This document shows positions 1 to 7,860 of a stretch of DNA of 25,017 nucleotides, piece by piece. A program made the translations under genes and the position numbers. Position 1 is the stretch's first letter. Each line of letters starts with the position of its first letter. The stretch covers positions 1 to 25,017 of the forward strand of contig CAZOIA010000074.1 in the NCBI GenBank assembly GCA_964579675.1, in the 5' to 3' direction. Source of the DNA: CAZOIA01 sp964579675 (GTDB lineage Bacteria > Planctomycetota > Phycisphaerae > UBA1845 > PWPN01). Under the pieces are notes generated by a model. It saw only the letters and a list, made by a program, of their open reading frames with translations, ran no database searches and was not told the origin of the DNA.

Positions 1-1003
1 GAAAGGGAACAGGAAACCGCGGTTGTCGGCAAGCATTTCCTCGGCATACCAGTAGGGCGTCGAAACCACCGCTTTACCCGCCCCCAATGCGTAGGCCAAC
101 GTTCCAGAGGTGATCTGCGCTTCCTCGAGATAGGGCGTGATGTAAAGGTCTGCGCAGCCGATATACCGGCAAAGCTCCTCAAGCTCCACGAACTTTGATG
201 AGGCGGACGTGGTCCTCGAGACCCAGTTCGGCCACGCGTGTTTGGAGCCCCATCCGATACGACTCACCAAACTCCCGCTTCAGGTTGGGGTGGGTCGCGC
301 CAAGCACCAAATACAAGGAGTCAGGGCATGCTCTGGTGATTTCCGGCATGGCCTCGATCATGTACTCGATACCTTTGTTTGGAGAGAGCAGGCCGAATGT
401 GAGGATGACGCGCCTGCCCTCCGCGCCGAACTGGTCCTTGTAGTAGTTGGAGTCGACGAAAGGTACATCGGGGATGCCGTGCGGGATGAAAGCGATCCGA
501 TCCGTGGGAACACCGTATACCTCGTGCAACATGGCCTCGGCCTTATGGCACATGACGACGACGCGGTCGCTTAGCCGCCACAATTCATCCATGACGCGTC
601 GTTCCTCGTCCTCCGGCTCGGCAAGCACGGTATGCAGGGTGGTGATCAGCGGGACACGCAGCTCACGCATGAAACGCAGGATATGTGCGCCGGCGGGGCC
701 TCCAAAAAGGCCGTACTCGTGCTGGATAACCACGACGTTGGTCTGGCTGGCTGAGATGTACCCTGCCGCCATTCGGTAGTCCGGCTGGATATCTCCCCGG
801 ATTTGGAACCTTACCCGTTCAGGATAAGCGTAGGAAACAGAGGGATCGTCTATAGCCAGAACAAAGACTTCGCCTTTGCCGAGCAACTCTTGTTCGATTG
901 CGGCCGACAGGTCAGCCGAAAAGGTGGCAATACCACAGGGGCGCGGCACGTAGGTGCTCACGATCGCCAACCTCTTGACATCGAGACCGGGTATGGTGGG
1001 CAT
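1..1003 (-). pseudogene. Glycosyltransferase family 4-like, frameshifted and cut by the window edge
   Basis: The frame from 1003 down to 179 gives 274 residues of a GT-B glycosyltransferase: an N-terminal nucleotide-fold start (KRLAIVSTYVPRPCGIATF), a HEYGLFGG loop, LHTVL, an IPHGIPDVPF segment and the LTFGLLSPNKGIEY motif that begins the C-terminal donor-binding domain. The frame stops after HVRLIKVRGA. Homologous coding continues in another minus frame from about 194 to 1 (FVELEELCRYIGCADLYITP, then a donor-site E in EEAQITSG), so one extra base near 190-197 has broken the gene. The C-terminus runs off the window. A weak GGGAG precedes the ATG. The frameshift may be real decay or a sequencing error; neighbouring fragments favour decay. 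The family transfers sugars from nucleotide donors; the substrate is unknown. Confidence 0.75.
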
Positions 1004-1135
1004 GGTTTCTTACTCCCGCGCCCGAACCTGTAGTCTGGCGCACTCATCCGACGGGTGCCTCCGGTTCCTTTCGGGCCAGCCCCGTACGCACCATTATGAT
1101 CTCCCCTGCTCGCTAAGTACAGGGTCAGTAGCAGG

Positions 1136-1387
1136 TTGTTCTGGGCCGTTCCAGGCCTGGCGAGCTTACCCCAAGGCGTCACTTGGCGTCACATGTTCGG
1201 TGTTGCCTGCTTGGGCGGAATCGGCTTCACGATGTCGCTCTTCATCGCTCACTTGGCCTTCGGCGAATCGGTACAATTGAGCGAGGCCAAAGTCGGAATC
1301 CTGGTGGCATCCGCGCTCTCGGGGATCATTGGCTTGGTGATTCTGCTAAGTGCCAAAGCTGGTCGCGGTAGGGACCCGGGTCAGTGA
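1136..1387 (+). pseudogene. nhaA: NhaA Na+/H+ antiporter, C-terminal fragment
   Basis: The translation LASLPQGVTWRHMFGVACLG followed by GIGFTMSLFIAHLAF and a last hydrophobic helix (VGILVASALSGIIGLVIL) matches the final part of the bacterial NhaA antiporter, a roughly 390-residue inner-membrane protein. Only about 80 residues are present. The first three quarters, including the transport-site aspartates, are absent upstream, and no start signal precedes the fragment. It stops at 1385-1387, directly abutting a fragment of an unrelated gene. This is a remnant with no expected function. Confidence 0.8.
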
Positions 1388-1905
1388 TCGTGGTGTCCGA
1401 GGAACGGGGGCGCGTCAGCCTGGCAGAGAAGGGCAAGCTAACAACCGTCGCCACTGCGGCAGAACTGAAGGGGCGCCTGGATCTGGAGCGCTTCGCGGGA
1501 CAGCATCAACCGCAGCAGCGGATTGGCCTGTGGCATCGTCTCGTACGTGAAAACGCTGGCCTGAAACTGGCCTCCTTCGGCCTGGCTTGTCTGGCATGGT
1601 TCCTCAGCAGTTTCGAAGCCGACACGGTACAGAGAACATTTGTCGTACCCATTCGAGTATCGCGAGCTCCCAGACAACGTGGTGATCGAGGATGCCGCCC
1701 CTACCGAGGCTCGCATCACATTGTCTGGTTATGAGCGGGCCTTCAATCTGATGGTGCCACGTGCGCTCAAGGTATCGCTCGACCTGAGCAGTGTGGGGGA
1801 AGGTCAGCAGCAGTGAAACCGAAAGGTATATTGGCATCAGGAGGCCTTTTGGGATGGTTTCTTACTACGTCCGGCACGCAGCTGGCAATCATCAGCAAGA
1901 AATCA
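1384..1905 (+). pseudogene. CdaA (diadenylate cyclase) tail joined to decayed CdaR/YbbR-like gene
   Basis: The frame from 1384 opens with IVVSEERGRVSLAEKGKL, which resembles the end of the DAC domain of CdaA-type diadenylate cyclases. About 45 codons later it runs into an N-terminal transmembrane segment typical of CdaR/YbbR proteins (ENAGLKLASFGLACLAWFLS, then TFVVPI). In bacteria cdaA and cdaR are adjacent and CdaR regulates c-di-AMP synthesis. The CdaR frame is lost near 1655; one frame over, YRELPDNVVIEDAAPTEARI and SGYERAFNLMVPRALKVSLD continue the YbbR-type beta domain to a stop near 1817. A third frame (TERYIGIRRPFGMVSYYV) may continue it. The start of CdaA is missing. At least one and probably two frameshifts plus truncation make this a dead remnant. 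The family assignment comes from motif memory, not a search. Confidence 0.6.
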
Positions 1906-2293
1906 TATTCAGGGTAGGCTCTATGCGTCGGGTACCCCTTCCGGCGCGGGACCTGCCTGCCGGGCCCCTGTTAAAACGAGAGCCTGCAGGAAGCGTGGCA
2001 AGCTGGCCCGCACCACAAACCTGGTCATCACGAGCGATCGGCGTGCGATGCCCCCCCTTGAACGATGGATCGCTTCCTCCGCACGGCCTTTGAACCGGAT
2101 CTCGGTGAGGCAATTTCGGAGGGCGTTAACCTTGTCAATCTACCCCCGCGGGAAATCGCGCCCTGATTCCCTCGTTCTCGACGAGGAGTGGGCGATTCGG
2201 CCATTTATGGGCGTCTTCGGTCATGTTGAAAGCGGCCATCCCACTGCGAGCGAAACGGCCGCCGCGCATGAATCGCTGGATTGGGAAACGAGG
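1906..2293. other. Stretch with no supported gene
   Basis: Only short open frames with low-complexity, Arg/Pro-rich translations lie here. A short plus frame at 2064 (MDRFLRTAFEPDLG, ending near 2165) looks protein-like but is only 33 codons and has no ribosome site. An imperfect palindrome TTCTCGACGAGGA lies at 2175-2187. The stretch is probably more decayed sequence continuous with the fragments to the left. Confidence 0.5.
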
Positions 2294-2587
2294 TCAGGCC
2301 TTGCTACCGCAGGCACTGCAGTAGCGACCCATGCCAAGCATCACGTGCTCGCATACCGAGCAACGACGCACAAAGGTGGATCGCTCTCTGCCCGGCCGAA
2401 CGAGCAGGATCAACAAAGCGATCAGGATCGTGATGGCGGTGCCTGTCAGGTACTCAGCGCGAACATGCTGAGCGACATCAACCACGCCCTGATCCTGCAA
2501 CCAGTTGACTACGAACCAGAGGTTCGCGAGCAGGAAGACGCCTGCCACCAAAGCCAGAACAGCCACTTTTCGGATTCCGAGGGACAT
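2294..2587 (-). CDS. Small two-TM protein with C-terminal zinc ribbon
   Basis: The protein has 97 residues. The ATG at 2587 is chosen over an upstream TTG because AAGGAGAT lies about 8 nt before it. Hydrophobic segments at about residues 8-28 and 47-63 predict two membrane helices. The tail carries C76-x2-C79 and C90-x2-C93, a four-cysteine zinc-ribbon pattern, probably cytoplasmic. This is a common layout among small prokaryotic zinc-ribbon membrane proteins of unknown function. It is the first intact gene after the fragment zone and lies beyond the terminator of the large leftward array, so it probably has its own promoter; none is obvious. A hairpin sits about 100 nt upstream. Confidence 0.75.
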   Translation of the reverse strand: MSLGIRKVAVLALVAGVFLLANLWFVVNWLQDQGVVDVAQHVRAEYLTGTAITILIALLILLVRPGRERSTFVRRCSVCEHVMLGMGRYCSACGSKA

Positions 2588-2846
2588 TGGCAATATCTCC
2601 TTCTGATTTCAAGGTCCATCATCAACCATAGCGCAAAGGGCGGCACGGCGCAAGTCCTTTTTAGCGCGGATTTGGATAAGGATCATAAGTGGCGCGCTGG
2701 CGCGCACTTACGAACAGAAGGAATCATGAACGAGGCCACCACAAGCCTTCACTTCAGGTCAATCGGTGGTTCCATTTGAGAGGATCAACTCTTGTCGGTG
2801 TTATCCCAACTGAATCCGACGAAGAGAGCTGTCGCTAGGCCGGGGG
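2588..2846. other. Intergenic region with hairpin at 2686-2710
   Basis: No gene is seen. TAAGTG (2686-2691) pairs with CACTTA (2705-2710); inside, CGCG pairs with CGCG around a CTGG loop with one bulged G. It lies upstream of the small membrane protein and downstream of the array terminator, and could be a second terminator or a leader structure. Confidence 0.4.
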
Positions 2847-2870
2847 AAAAGCGCCCAAAGAATTGGGCGC
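2847..2870 (-). terminator. Hairpin plus T-run terminator of the leftward array
   Basis: Read leftward, GCGCCCAA and TTGGGCGC form a perfect 8-bp stem with a 4-nt loop (2851-2870), followed at once by TTTT (2850-2847). It lies about 30 nt past the stop codon of the RAMA-like gene at 2899, where the leftward gene array ends. The form is a classical bacterial-type intrinsic terminator, although the U-run is short. Archaeal RNA polymerase also terminates at U-runs. Confidence 0.7.
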
Positions 2871-2898
2871 GGAAAGAATGGTGTGAAAGAAGAAGAGA

Positions 2899-3435
2899 TC
2901 AAGCTTCGGGTTGCCAGAACGTCCAACCGTTCGTGACACCACCACCACGGCCCAAGTTGTGGGTCTGGCGATAGGCTTCGGTCGCTTCCAATGCGGCCCG
3001 TGTGGGCGTGATGCAGACACGTCCCGCGGCGGGACCTGATGTAATCTGCAGACTCCGCCCGCTTTTGACCTGCGGGTTCTCAACCACGGTCCCCGTGAAC
3101 ACTTCACTACCGACCCGGCCGACAAGCCTGGTGCCTAGCGGCCACCAGGAGTGTTTGCGTCGTTCCTGTCCTGTGCACGTGGTTGCGATCTTGGACTCAC
3201 GAGTCCTTTGTCGCTCGCGTTCTCCGCGGGCGGGATCATTGACAGGGACTGCTCGAGGCAGGTCATTGTCTGTGCCGACAGGTGCAGTTTCTTCGGCCGA
3301 CGTTGACAGCGTCTCCAAAACTGCGATCCGTTCGCCGGGTAGCACCACAGGCGCTGCCTTCCGGACCTGATCAAGATCATCGGCCGTCAGTTCATCCGCA
3401 ACCTGCAACATTAGTTCCGTCTTCTTATCCAACAT
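2899..3435 (-). CDS. RAMA-like domain protein (possible modified-DNA reader)
   Basis: The protein has 178 residues. Its ATG at 3435 overlaps the end of the VWA gene by 11 nt, so translation is likely coupled; AAAGGG lies just upstream. The N-terminal 45 residues are helical, followed by a charged linker rich in Arg, Glu and Pro (about 50-92). The C-terminal part from about residue 96 has PLGTRLVGRV, a beta-rich stretch (FTGTVVENPQ), TPTRAALEATEAY and a closing NGWTFW (169-174). This order resembles the RAMA domain, proposed to read modified bases and found next to restriction or methylase domains; the similarity is by pattern only. It is the last gene before the terminator. Known: RAMA is linked to DNA-modification systems. 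Inferred: it works with the MoxR/VWA pair. Confidence 0.5.
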   Translation of the reverse strand: MLDKKTELMLQVADELTADDLDQVRKAAPVVLPGERIAVLETLSTSAEETAPVGTDNDLPRAVPVNDPARGERERQRTRESKIATTCTGQERRKHSWWPLGTRLVGRVGSEVFTGTVVENPQVKSGRSLQITSGPAAGRVCITPTRAALEATEAYRQTHNLGRGGGVTNGWTFWQPEA

Positions 3436-5359
3436 GTTTGAGCCCTTTCGTCAATGTTCGCCCCAGCAGCTTGCACAGCCGGGCCGGCAGTTCGTCCAAC
3501 TGTTGAACCACGATCGTGTCCTCCACGATCGCACACAGATTGTCATCAAGAATGCCCAGGCCGATCAGTTCCATACCGGCCTTCGTGACCAGTCCGGCCA
3601 TGTGCTGGGCATGTGTTGTGGCCGAGTCACTGCCGCCCTCGCAACCGGCTTTCCCATCCGTCAGCACAAGCATGACCTTCCGGGATTCCGGTCTTGGCAG
3701 AAGCCGTGAGGCCGCGACATGCATGGCCTCGCCGAGTGGCGTAAGACCCGAGCCCTGAACATTCGGCAGCCGCTGCAAGGCAGCCTTCGCCGGCTCATCG
3801 AATCGCTTGATGACGCCAATTTCCAGATTCGAAAGCCGACCGTAGCGCTCACGCAGCCGGGCGGCATCGAATCCGGTCTGTTGCATCACCTGGGCAATAT
3901 CGACAAGATTGCCCGTGGTGAACGTGAAGGCCTCCGTGGCGACCTTCAGATCCGAGAGCGCCTCGATCAGAACCCGCATGGCACGGCGAGCGACATCCAT
4001 CTTCCGCCTGGACATGCTGCCGGAGGCGTCGAGGACCACACAGACAGCGGTGGATCGGCCTTGCACCACGCTTCTGGTCCTGAAAACATCCAGCCGGCAC
4101 CGATCCGTGCCGAGCCGATAGAGCTTTCGGGGGGAGAGTGCCCCACGCGGCTGGTCGTCCTTCCACCAGCGTTTCTCAGCCGACCGCAGAGCGTTGGTCA
4201 GACCACGCCGGAGGCGCCTCACGACGTCTCGGTCGCTCTCCAACAGCTCCCGGACCTCGGTCTCCTTGGCGGCTTCCACAGGTTCGAGGTGGTCATATCG
4301 CCGCGTGTATGGGCGGTACTTGGCCGAGGCGTCGATTTGTGCAATCTGTTCTGCGATCACACCCTCAACGGCCTCGCCGATCAGCGAACCCGGCAAACCG
4401 CCTGCTCCGGGACTGGTGTAACCCTCTGAAGCCTTTGCGGCCGCCGTATCGGTTTCGTTGGGGTGGTTGGGAGGCATTGGCGGGCGGGCGGGCGGGCTTT
4501 CCTTCCCATCGGCCGGAGACTGAGGCTCGGGCTTGGCCGCGGTCGTTCCGTGGGCCCCGGGGCTCTCGTTACCATCGACGCCAGCTTCCGGGCTCTGTGT
4601 GGACCTGTTGGTCTCGGAGGGCTGGCCCCTGGAGCCGTCGGCGCTGTCACTATCACCGACCTCTCGCTCGTCGCCCTCCTGTGGCGGCGTACCTGCTTGG
4701 GAGGACGAAGCCTCCTGAGGGCCCGCGCCGGCGGCGGCGTCTCTGTCTTCATCCGGACTGCGGTCCGGTTGCGGGGGCTCCGGTGCTGCCTGGCGCTGCC
4801 AGCGCTCCAATAGCCTGGCTGCGAGTGACGCCGCGTCCGCCGTCGTATGCACGTGCGCGAAGTCATCCAGCAGATCCTCATAACCGGCCAGCTCGGGCTC
4901 CAGCCCGAGCATGTCCTGATGGTGGGAAAGGCCGAGATAGACCGCGGTGCAGAAGCGGTCGAACGGGCTACGTTGCTGGATCAGCTGCTGGACCCGTGGC
5001 TTGATTTGCTCGAACATCAGGTCCAGATTCCGGCGTACGCCCGGCCATCTTGCCATGGCGTCACGTTCGATCCGAGCATCTTCGACCACGTTCAGCATCC
5101 CCAGACAGCCGGGGTACTTTCGTTCGAATTCGCCGGCCGTGTTGAAATCAGAGAAGGCCACGTGAGCCATTTCATGATCGAGATAACCTACCATCATCCG
5201 TTCCAGAGACTCATCCATCGGCTCGGGAACCGAGGGGATCACAATCCTGCTGCCGTCTGTCCAGGCCTGGTCACCCTGACAGACGAGCTCGACGTTGAAC
5301 TGCTCAGTGAGTGTTCGGGCCAGCCGTTCCAGCTGGCTTTCGAATGGATTGGGACGCAT
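3425..5359 (-). CDS. CobT-like VWA-domain protein, partner of MoxR ATPase
   Basis: The protein has 644 residues. The ATG at 5359 is preceded by GGAAGGAGA at good spacing; the frame opens nine codons earlier without such a site. The N-terminal domain has HEMAH (62-66) followed by FSDF, the HExxH-like motif seen in CobT-type proteins of phages and plasmids. The middle (about 210-330) is low-complexity, rich in Pro, Glu, Ser and Gly, and probably disordered. The C-terminal VWA domain has a MIDAS site: DASGS (444-448), a Thr in GLTPLG (about 535-540) and LTDG (about 566-569). In cobaltochelatase the CobT VWA subunit works with the AAA+ subunit CobS. Similar pairs on mobile elements are not in cobalamin synthesis and probably remodel proteins or complexes. 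The MoxR-type ATPase gene lies 99 nt upstream, supporting a functional pair. Confidence 0.8.
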   Translation of the reverse strand: MRPNPFESQLERLARTLTEQFNVELVCQGDQAWTDGSRIVIPSVPEPMDESLERMMVGYLDHEMAHVAFSDFNTAGEFERKYPGCLGMLNVVEDARIERDAMARWPGVRRNLDLMFEQIKPRVQQLIQQRSPFDRFCTAVYLGLSHHQDMLGLEPELAGYEDLLDDFAHVHTTADAASLAARLLERWQRQAAPEPPQPDRSPDEDRDAAAGAGPQEASSSQAGTPPQEGDEREVGDSDSADGSRGQPSETNRSTQSPEAGVDGNESPGAHGTTAAKPEPQSPADGKESPPARPPMPPNHPNETDTAAAKASEGYTSPGAGGLPGSLIGEAVEGVIAEQIAQIDASAKYRPYTRRYDHLEPVEAAKETEVRELLESDRDVVRRLRRGLTNALRSAEKRWWKDDQPRGALSPRKLYRLGTDRCRLDVFRTRSVVQGRSTAVCVVLDASGSMSRRKMDVARRAMRVLIEALSDLKVATEAFTFTTGNLVDIAQVMQQTGFDAARLRERYGRLSNLEIGVIKRFDEPAKAALQRLPNVQGSGLTPLGEAMHVAASRLLPRPESRKVMLVLTDGKAGCEGGSDSATTHAQHMAGLVTKAGMELIGLGILDDNLCAIVEDTIVVQQLDELPARLCKLLGRTLTKGLKHVG

Positions 5360-5391
5360 ACTGCGTCTCCTTCCTGCGATGCGCAAGGAAA

Positions 5392-5428
5392 GGGCTGCGC
5401 CCGCCGCATCGCGTGACGAGCACAGCCC
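5392..5428 (-). other. Intergenic hairpin before the VWA gene
   Basis: On the transcribed strand GGGCUGUGC pairs with GCGCAGCCC (9 bp including one G-U) around a 19-nt loop. It ends 33 nt before the VWA start codon and lies just ahead of the ribosome site. It fits the hairpin-per-gap pattern of the array. Confidence 0.55.
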
Positions 5429-5458
5429 GATTACAGTTGCCTCTTTGGCGAAAACGGA

Positions 5459-6535
5459 TTAGCCGTTCGCCAATGGCCCTACATGATGGTCGAAGGTCTC
5501 GGCGATCACTTTGCAGTCTTCCGCAGGGACCTTGTTGAGCACACAGACCGCGAGCGCCCGTTGAAACTCGTTGCCACGCGCCAACCTGGCACATAGCGCG
5601 AGAAGCCGTCGCGTGGTGACCACCGTCGTCAGTTCCTCCGCCCCGTGGGCTTTACGCAGATCGCCAGCGGCCTTGACGATGCATGTCAGCAGGTCCTTCT
5701 TCAGCGAAGGATGCCGCGCATGCAGCAACCCGATCTCGTGGCGGCCCGGTAGGTAGTCGATGTGCACGACCACGTCCCACCGGTCCAGCCAGCTGAAGTT
5801 CAGAACGTTGGTCCCGCTGGCATACAGCCCCGAGTCCGAGCCGAAGCCGAGTGTATTGGCCGTGGCGACTAGGCGAAATTCGGGATGCGGAGCGATGTCC
5901 TCGCCTGTGTCGGTCAGCAGCAGATGGCCGCCGGGCTCGAGAACCTGCTGCAACACGAAGCCCACCTCCGGCTGCATGGAATCGACCTCATCCAGTTGCA
6001 GGATGAAGCCGTCCTCCATGGCCTGGGGCAGGATACCTTTGACGAACACGGTTTCCTTGTCCCGGTTCACGGTCCAATGGCCGACGAAATCGCCGACCGA
6101 GGTCTCGCCGTTAAGCGACACACGCCGCACAGGCCTGCGTACCTGGGCCGCAATCTCACGCACGAGCGAGCTCTTGCCGGTGCCGCTGGGACCGTAGAGG
6201 AACACCCGTTCGTTGTGTTCGATGGCCTCGGCCACGTCCCGGGCCTGGTCGGTCCAGACGAACGTCGGATCCGGATCAGGAATGAGCGGATGCTCCACAC
6301 CGTACCGGGCGGTCATGGGACAGCTTGCGACATCAAGCTGATAGTGGAGCAGTTCGTTCTTCTTGTGCACATTGCGCCGGGCCACAAAGGCCGCGAAGGC
6401 GTCCGTGCACAGTGACTGCTCCGGAAAACGCTGCCGGAACACCTCCGGCTCGATCTTGTGTCCATCCCGCAGGTGCGGGATCAGGGTGAATTCGACGCTC
6501 TGCGCGCAGAGCGGGCAGGTCAGTTTGTCTGACAT
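5459..6535 (-). CDS. MoxR/CobS-like AAA+ ATPase with N-terminal C2H2 zinc finger
   Basis: The protein has 358 residues; the ATG at 6535 follows AAGGAGA. Residues 7-26 form a C-x2-C-x10-H-x4-H zinc finger (C7, C10, H21, H26). The AAA+ core has Walker A GPSGTGKS (115-122), Walker B ILQLDEVD (178-185), a sensor-1-like segment (RLVATANTLGFG) and FSWLDRWDVV near the arginine-finger region. MoxR and CobS ATPases act as chaperone-like motors together with VWA proteins, and the VWA gene follows directly in the same array. CobS proper is a cobaltochelatase subunit; with no cobalamin genes here, a separate role in complex remodelling is more likely. The zinc finger may bind nucleic acid or a partner. 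Confidence 0.85.
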   Translation of the reverse strand: MSDKLTCPLCAQSVEFTLIPHLRDGHKIEPEVFRQRFPEQSLCTDAFAAFVARRNVHKKNELLHYQLDVASCPMTARYGVEHPLIPDPDPTFVWTDQARDVAEAIEHNERVFLYGPSGTGKSSLVREIAAQVRRPVRRVSLNGETSVGDFVGHWTVNRDKETVFVKGILPQAMEDGFILQLDEVDSMQPEVGFVLQQVLEPGGHLLLTDTGEDIAPHPEFRLVATANTLGFGSDSGLYASGTNVLNFSWLDRWDVVVHIDYLPGRHEIGLLHARHPSLKKDLLTCIVKAAGDLRKAHGAEELTTVVTTRRLLALCARLARGNEFQRALAVCVLNKVPAEDCKVIAETFDHHVGPLANG

Positions 6536-6594
6536 CTCGTTCTCCTTTTCGTTGTTGGGACTTCAGGGAAACCAGGCCCGGATGGGGCCTTCGA

Positions 6595-6957
6595 TTACGC
6601 GCGGGACGTGTGTGATGCCCGCGATTCGGAGGGTTGCAGCGGTTCAAGCGGCGGCAGGCCCAGTTGGTTTCTGGCCTCCCGGCACTGCTTGTCGCCGGCC
6701 TCCATGGCCACGCAGGTGTTCGGCCTGGTGGGGTAGATGGTGCAGTACCCGCCCGCCGACAGAAATCGGCACGGACGGCTGGCGGCGAGCACGATGCACC
6801 GGTCGTCATCCGACAACTCGCCCATGGTGCGTCGCTCTCCGCTCACATCCGCGTCCAGCACTCCGGGTTCGCGAAGCGCATCGAGGTAGTACGCCTCGAC
6901 AATCAGCGTACCCCGGCAACAGGCACCGCAGCGGTCGCACTCATATCGTGAAGTCAT
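6595..6957 (-). CDS. YkgJ-type cysteine-cluster protein
   Basis: The protein has 120 residues and starts CDRCGACC (C7, C10, C13, C14), with further cysteines at 54, 63, 72, 82 and 92. This is the pattern of the YkgJ/Fli-B-like cysteine-cluster family, thought to bind zinc or an Fe-S cluster. The ATG shares one base with the stop of the upstream gene (TGATG), and GGAGGTGAT lies within that gene's end, so the two are translationally coupled. Family members often accompany plasmid and phage hypotheticals; the biochemical role is not settled. Confidence 0.75.
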   Translation of the reverse strand: MTSRYECDRCGACCRGTLIVEAYYLDALREPGVLDADVSGERRTMGELSDDDRCIVLAASRPCRFLSAGGYCTIYPTRPNTCVAMEAGDKQCREARNQLGLPPLEPLQPSESRASHTSRA

Positions 6958-7532
6958 CAGGCATCACCTCCTGGCAGGTTGATCGCACAGGATTCCACGC
7001 ATGTGCGGATACCCTCCACATAGCGAGGATCGGTCACGTCAATGCCAGCGCACGCGTGCGCCAACACCATGGACTCGACCGCGTGCATCGCCGTGTTGAA
7101 CTGATCATCGTTCGGATCGGACGCGTGCAGGCTGGACGTGACATTGCCCGACCTGCGACCCCGCGCATCCGCATAGGTCAACGACAGCTCGATCCAATCG
7201 GCATCGAGCGATAGCCGGATGGTCACATCCCGCTTCCCGGCGCCCGAATCGGATGGGCTGGGCTCCGGGTTATCAACGAGCGCGGCACGCACGCTCTGAA
7301 TGTCACCGATCGCCCGATCGAGTCGTGTCACGTACTCGCGGGCATCGATGTCGTCATCCGCCTCGCGACACAGGAACAGAAACAACGTGTCCGCTGCGTT
7401 CTCAGCCCGTGCCTGGAACTCGCCGATTGTTTCGGTCGGTCCCGGCGGGTCGATCGGCAGCAGGTCGTGATCGGGATAAGCTTCGTAGATCACGTGGGCA
7501 GCCGTTTGGCTCCAGTCATTCCGTGGTTTCAT
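6957..7532 (-). CDS. Hypothetical acidic protein
   Basis: The protein has 191 residues. The ATG at 7532 (MKPRNDW) follows GAGGAGG at good spacing, whereas the upstream extension lacks a site. No domain is recognised. The sequence is acidic and rich in Asp, mostly helical in the middle, with a possible beta hairpin (VTIRLSLDADWIELSLTY) near residue 120 and three cysteines in the second half. It overlaps the upstream gene by 17 nt and the YkgJ-type gene by 1 nt, so the three form a co-translated unit. Confidence 0.7.
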   Translation of the reverse strand: MKPRNDWSQTAAHVIYEAYPDHDLLPIDPPGPTETIGEFQARAENAADTLFLFLCREADDDIDAREYVTRLDRAIGDIQSVRAALVDNPEPSPSDSGAGKRDVTIRLSLDADWIELSLTYADARGRRSGNVTSSLHASDPNDDQFNTAMHAVESMVLAHACAGIDVTDPRYVEGIRTCVESCAINLPGGDA

Positions 7533-7728
7533 CGCTTGCCTCCTCATGGGGAAATCTCCATCGGCCGTCCGCGACAGCGTCATCCTGCAGGGCGTCCAAC
7601 AGATGAATGATCCCTGACAAGGCATCGAACTCGGACGAACGGTCGCGATGGCGATTCCGTATTGCCAGCAAAACAAGTTTCTGTTGATGAAGCAGACTCC
7701 AATCGACTTTGCTCAACGATTCAAACAT
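7516..7728 (-). CDS. Small conserved-looking hypothetical (MFESLSKVDW type)
   Basis: The protein has 70 residues. The ATG at 7728 follows AAGGAGGTGTT, a strong ribosome site; the longer frame upstream has none. The sequence MFESLSKVDWSLLHQQKLVL is amphipathic and helical and resembles small hypothetical proteins I associate with bacterial mobile elements; no function is known. It overlaps the next gene by 17 nt. Confidence 0.7.
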   Translation of the reverse strand: MFESLSKVDWSLLHQQKLVLLAIRNRHRDRSSEFDALSGIIHLLDALQDDAVADGRWRFPHEEASDETTE

Positions 7729-7860
7729 GGGGTAACACCTCCTTCTTGCGCGTACCTCGCCTCTGGGAGATCGCGCGCTGAAGATAATGAACAAGAGTAA
7801 GTGCGCGGATGCCCGGGACGTTCCGGTGGGCCTGCACGAAGCCGGGCCGCGCGTCAGGAG

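Noticed and set aside
2048..2779. Long rightward frame of 243 codons
   Set aside because: Translation is low-quality and lies opposite the well-supported small membrane protein with a good ribosome site.
4138..5004. Rightward 288-codon frame opposite the VWA gene
   Set aside because: Arg/Pro-rich antisense shadow of the VWA low-complexity linker.
3425..6535. Cobalamin cobaltochelatase CobS/CobT
   Set aside because: The fold resemblance is real but no cobalamin genes are nearby and the zinc finger and low-complexity linker fit mobile-element MoxR/VWA pairs better.
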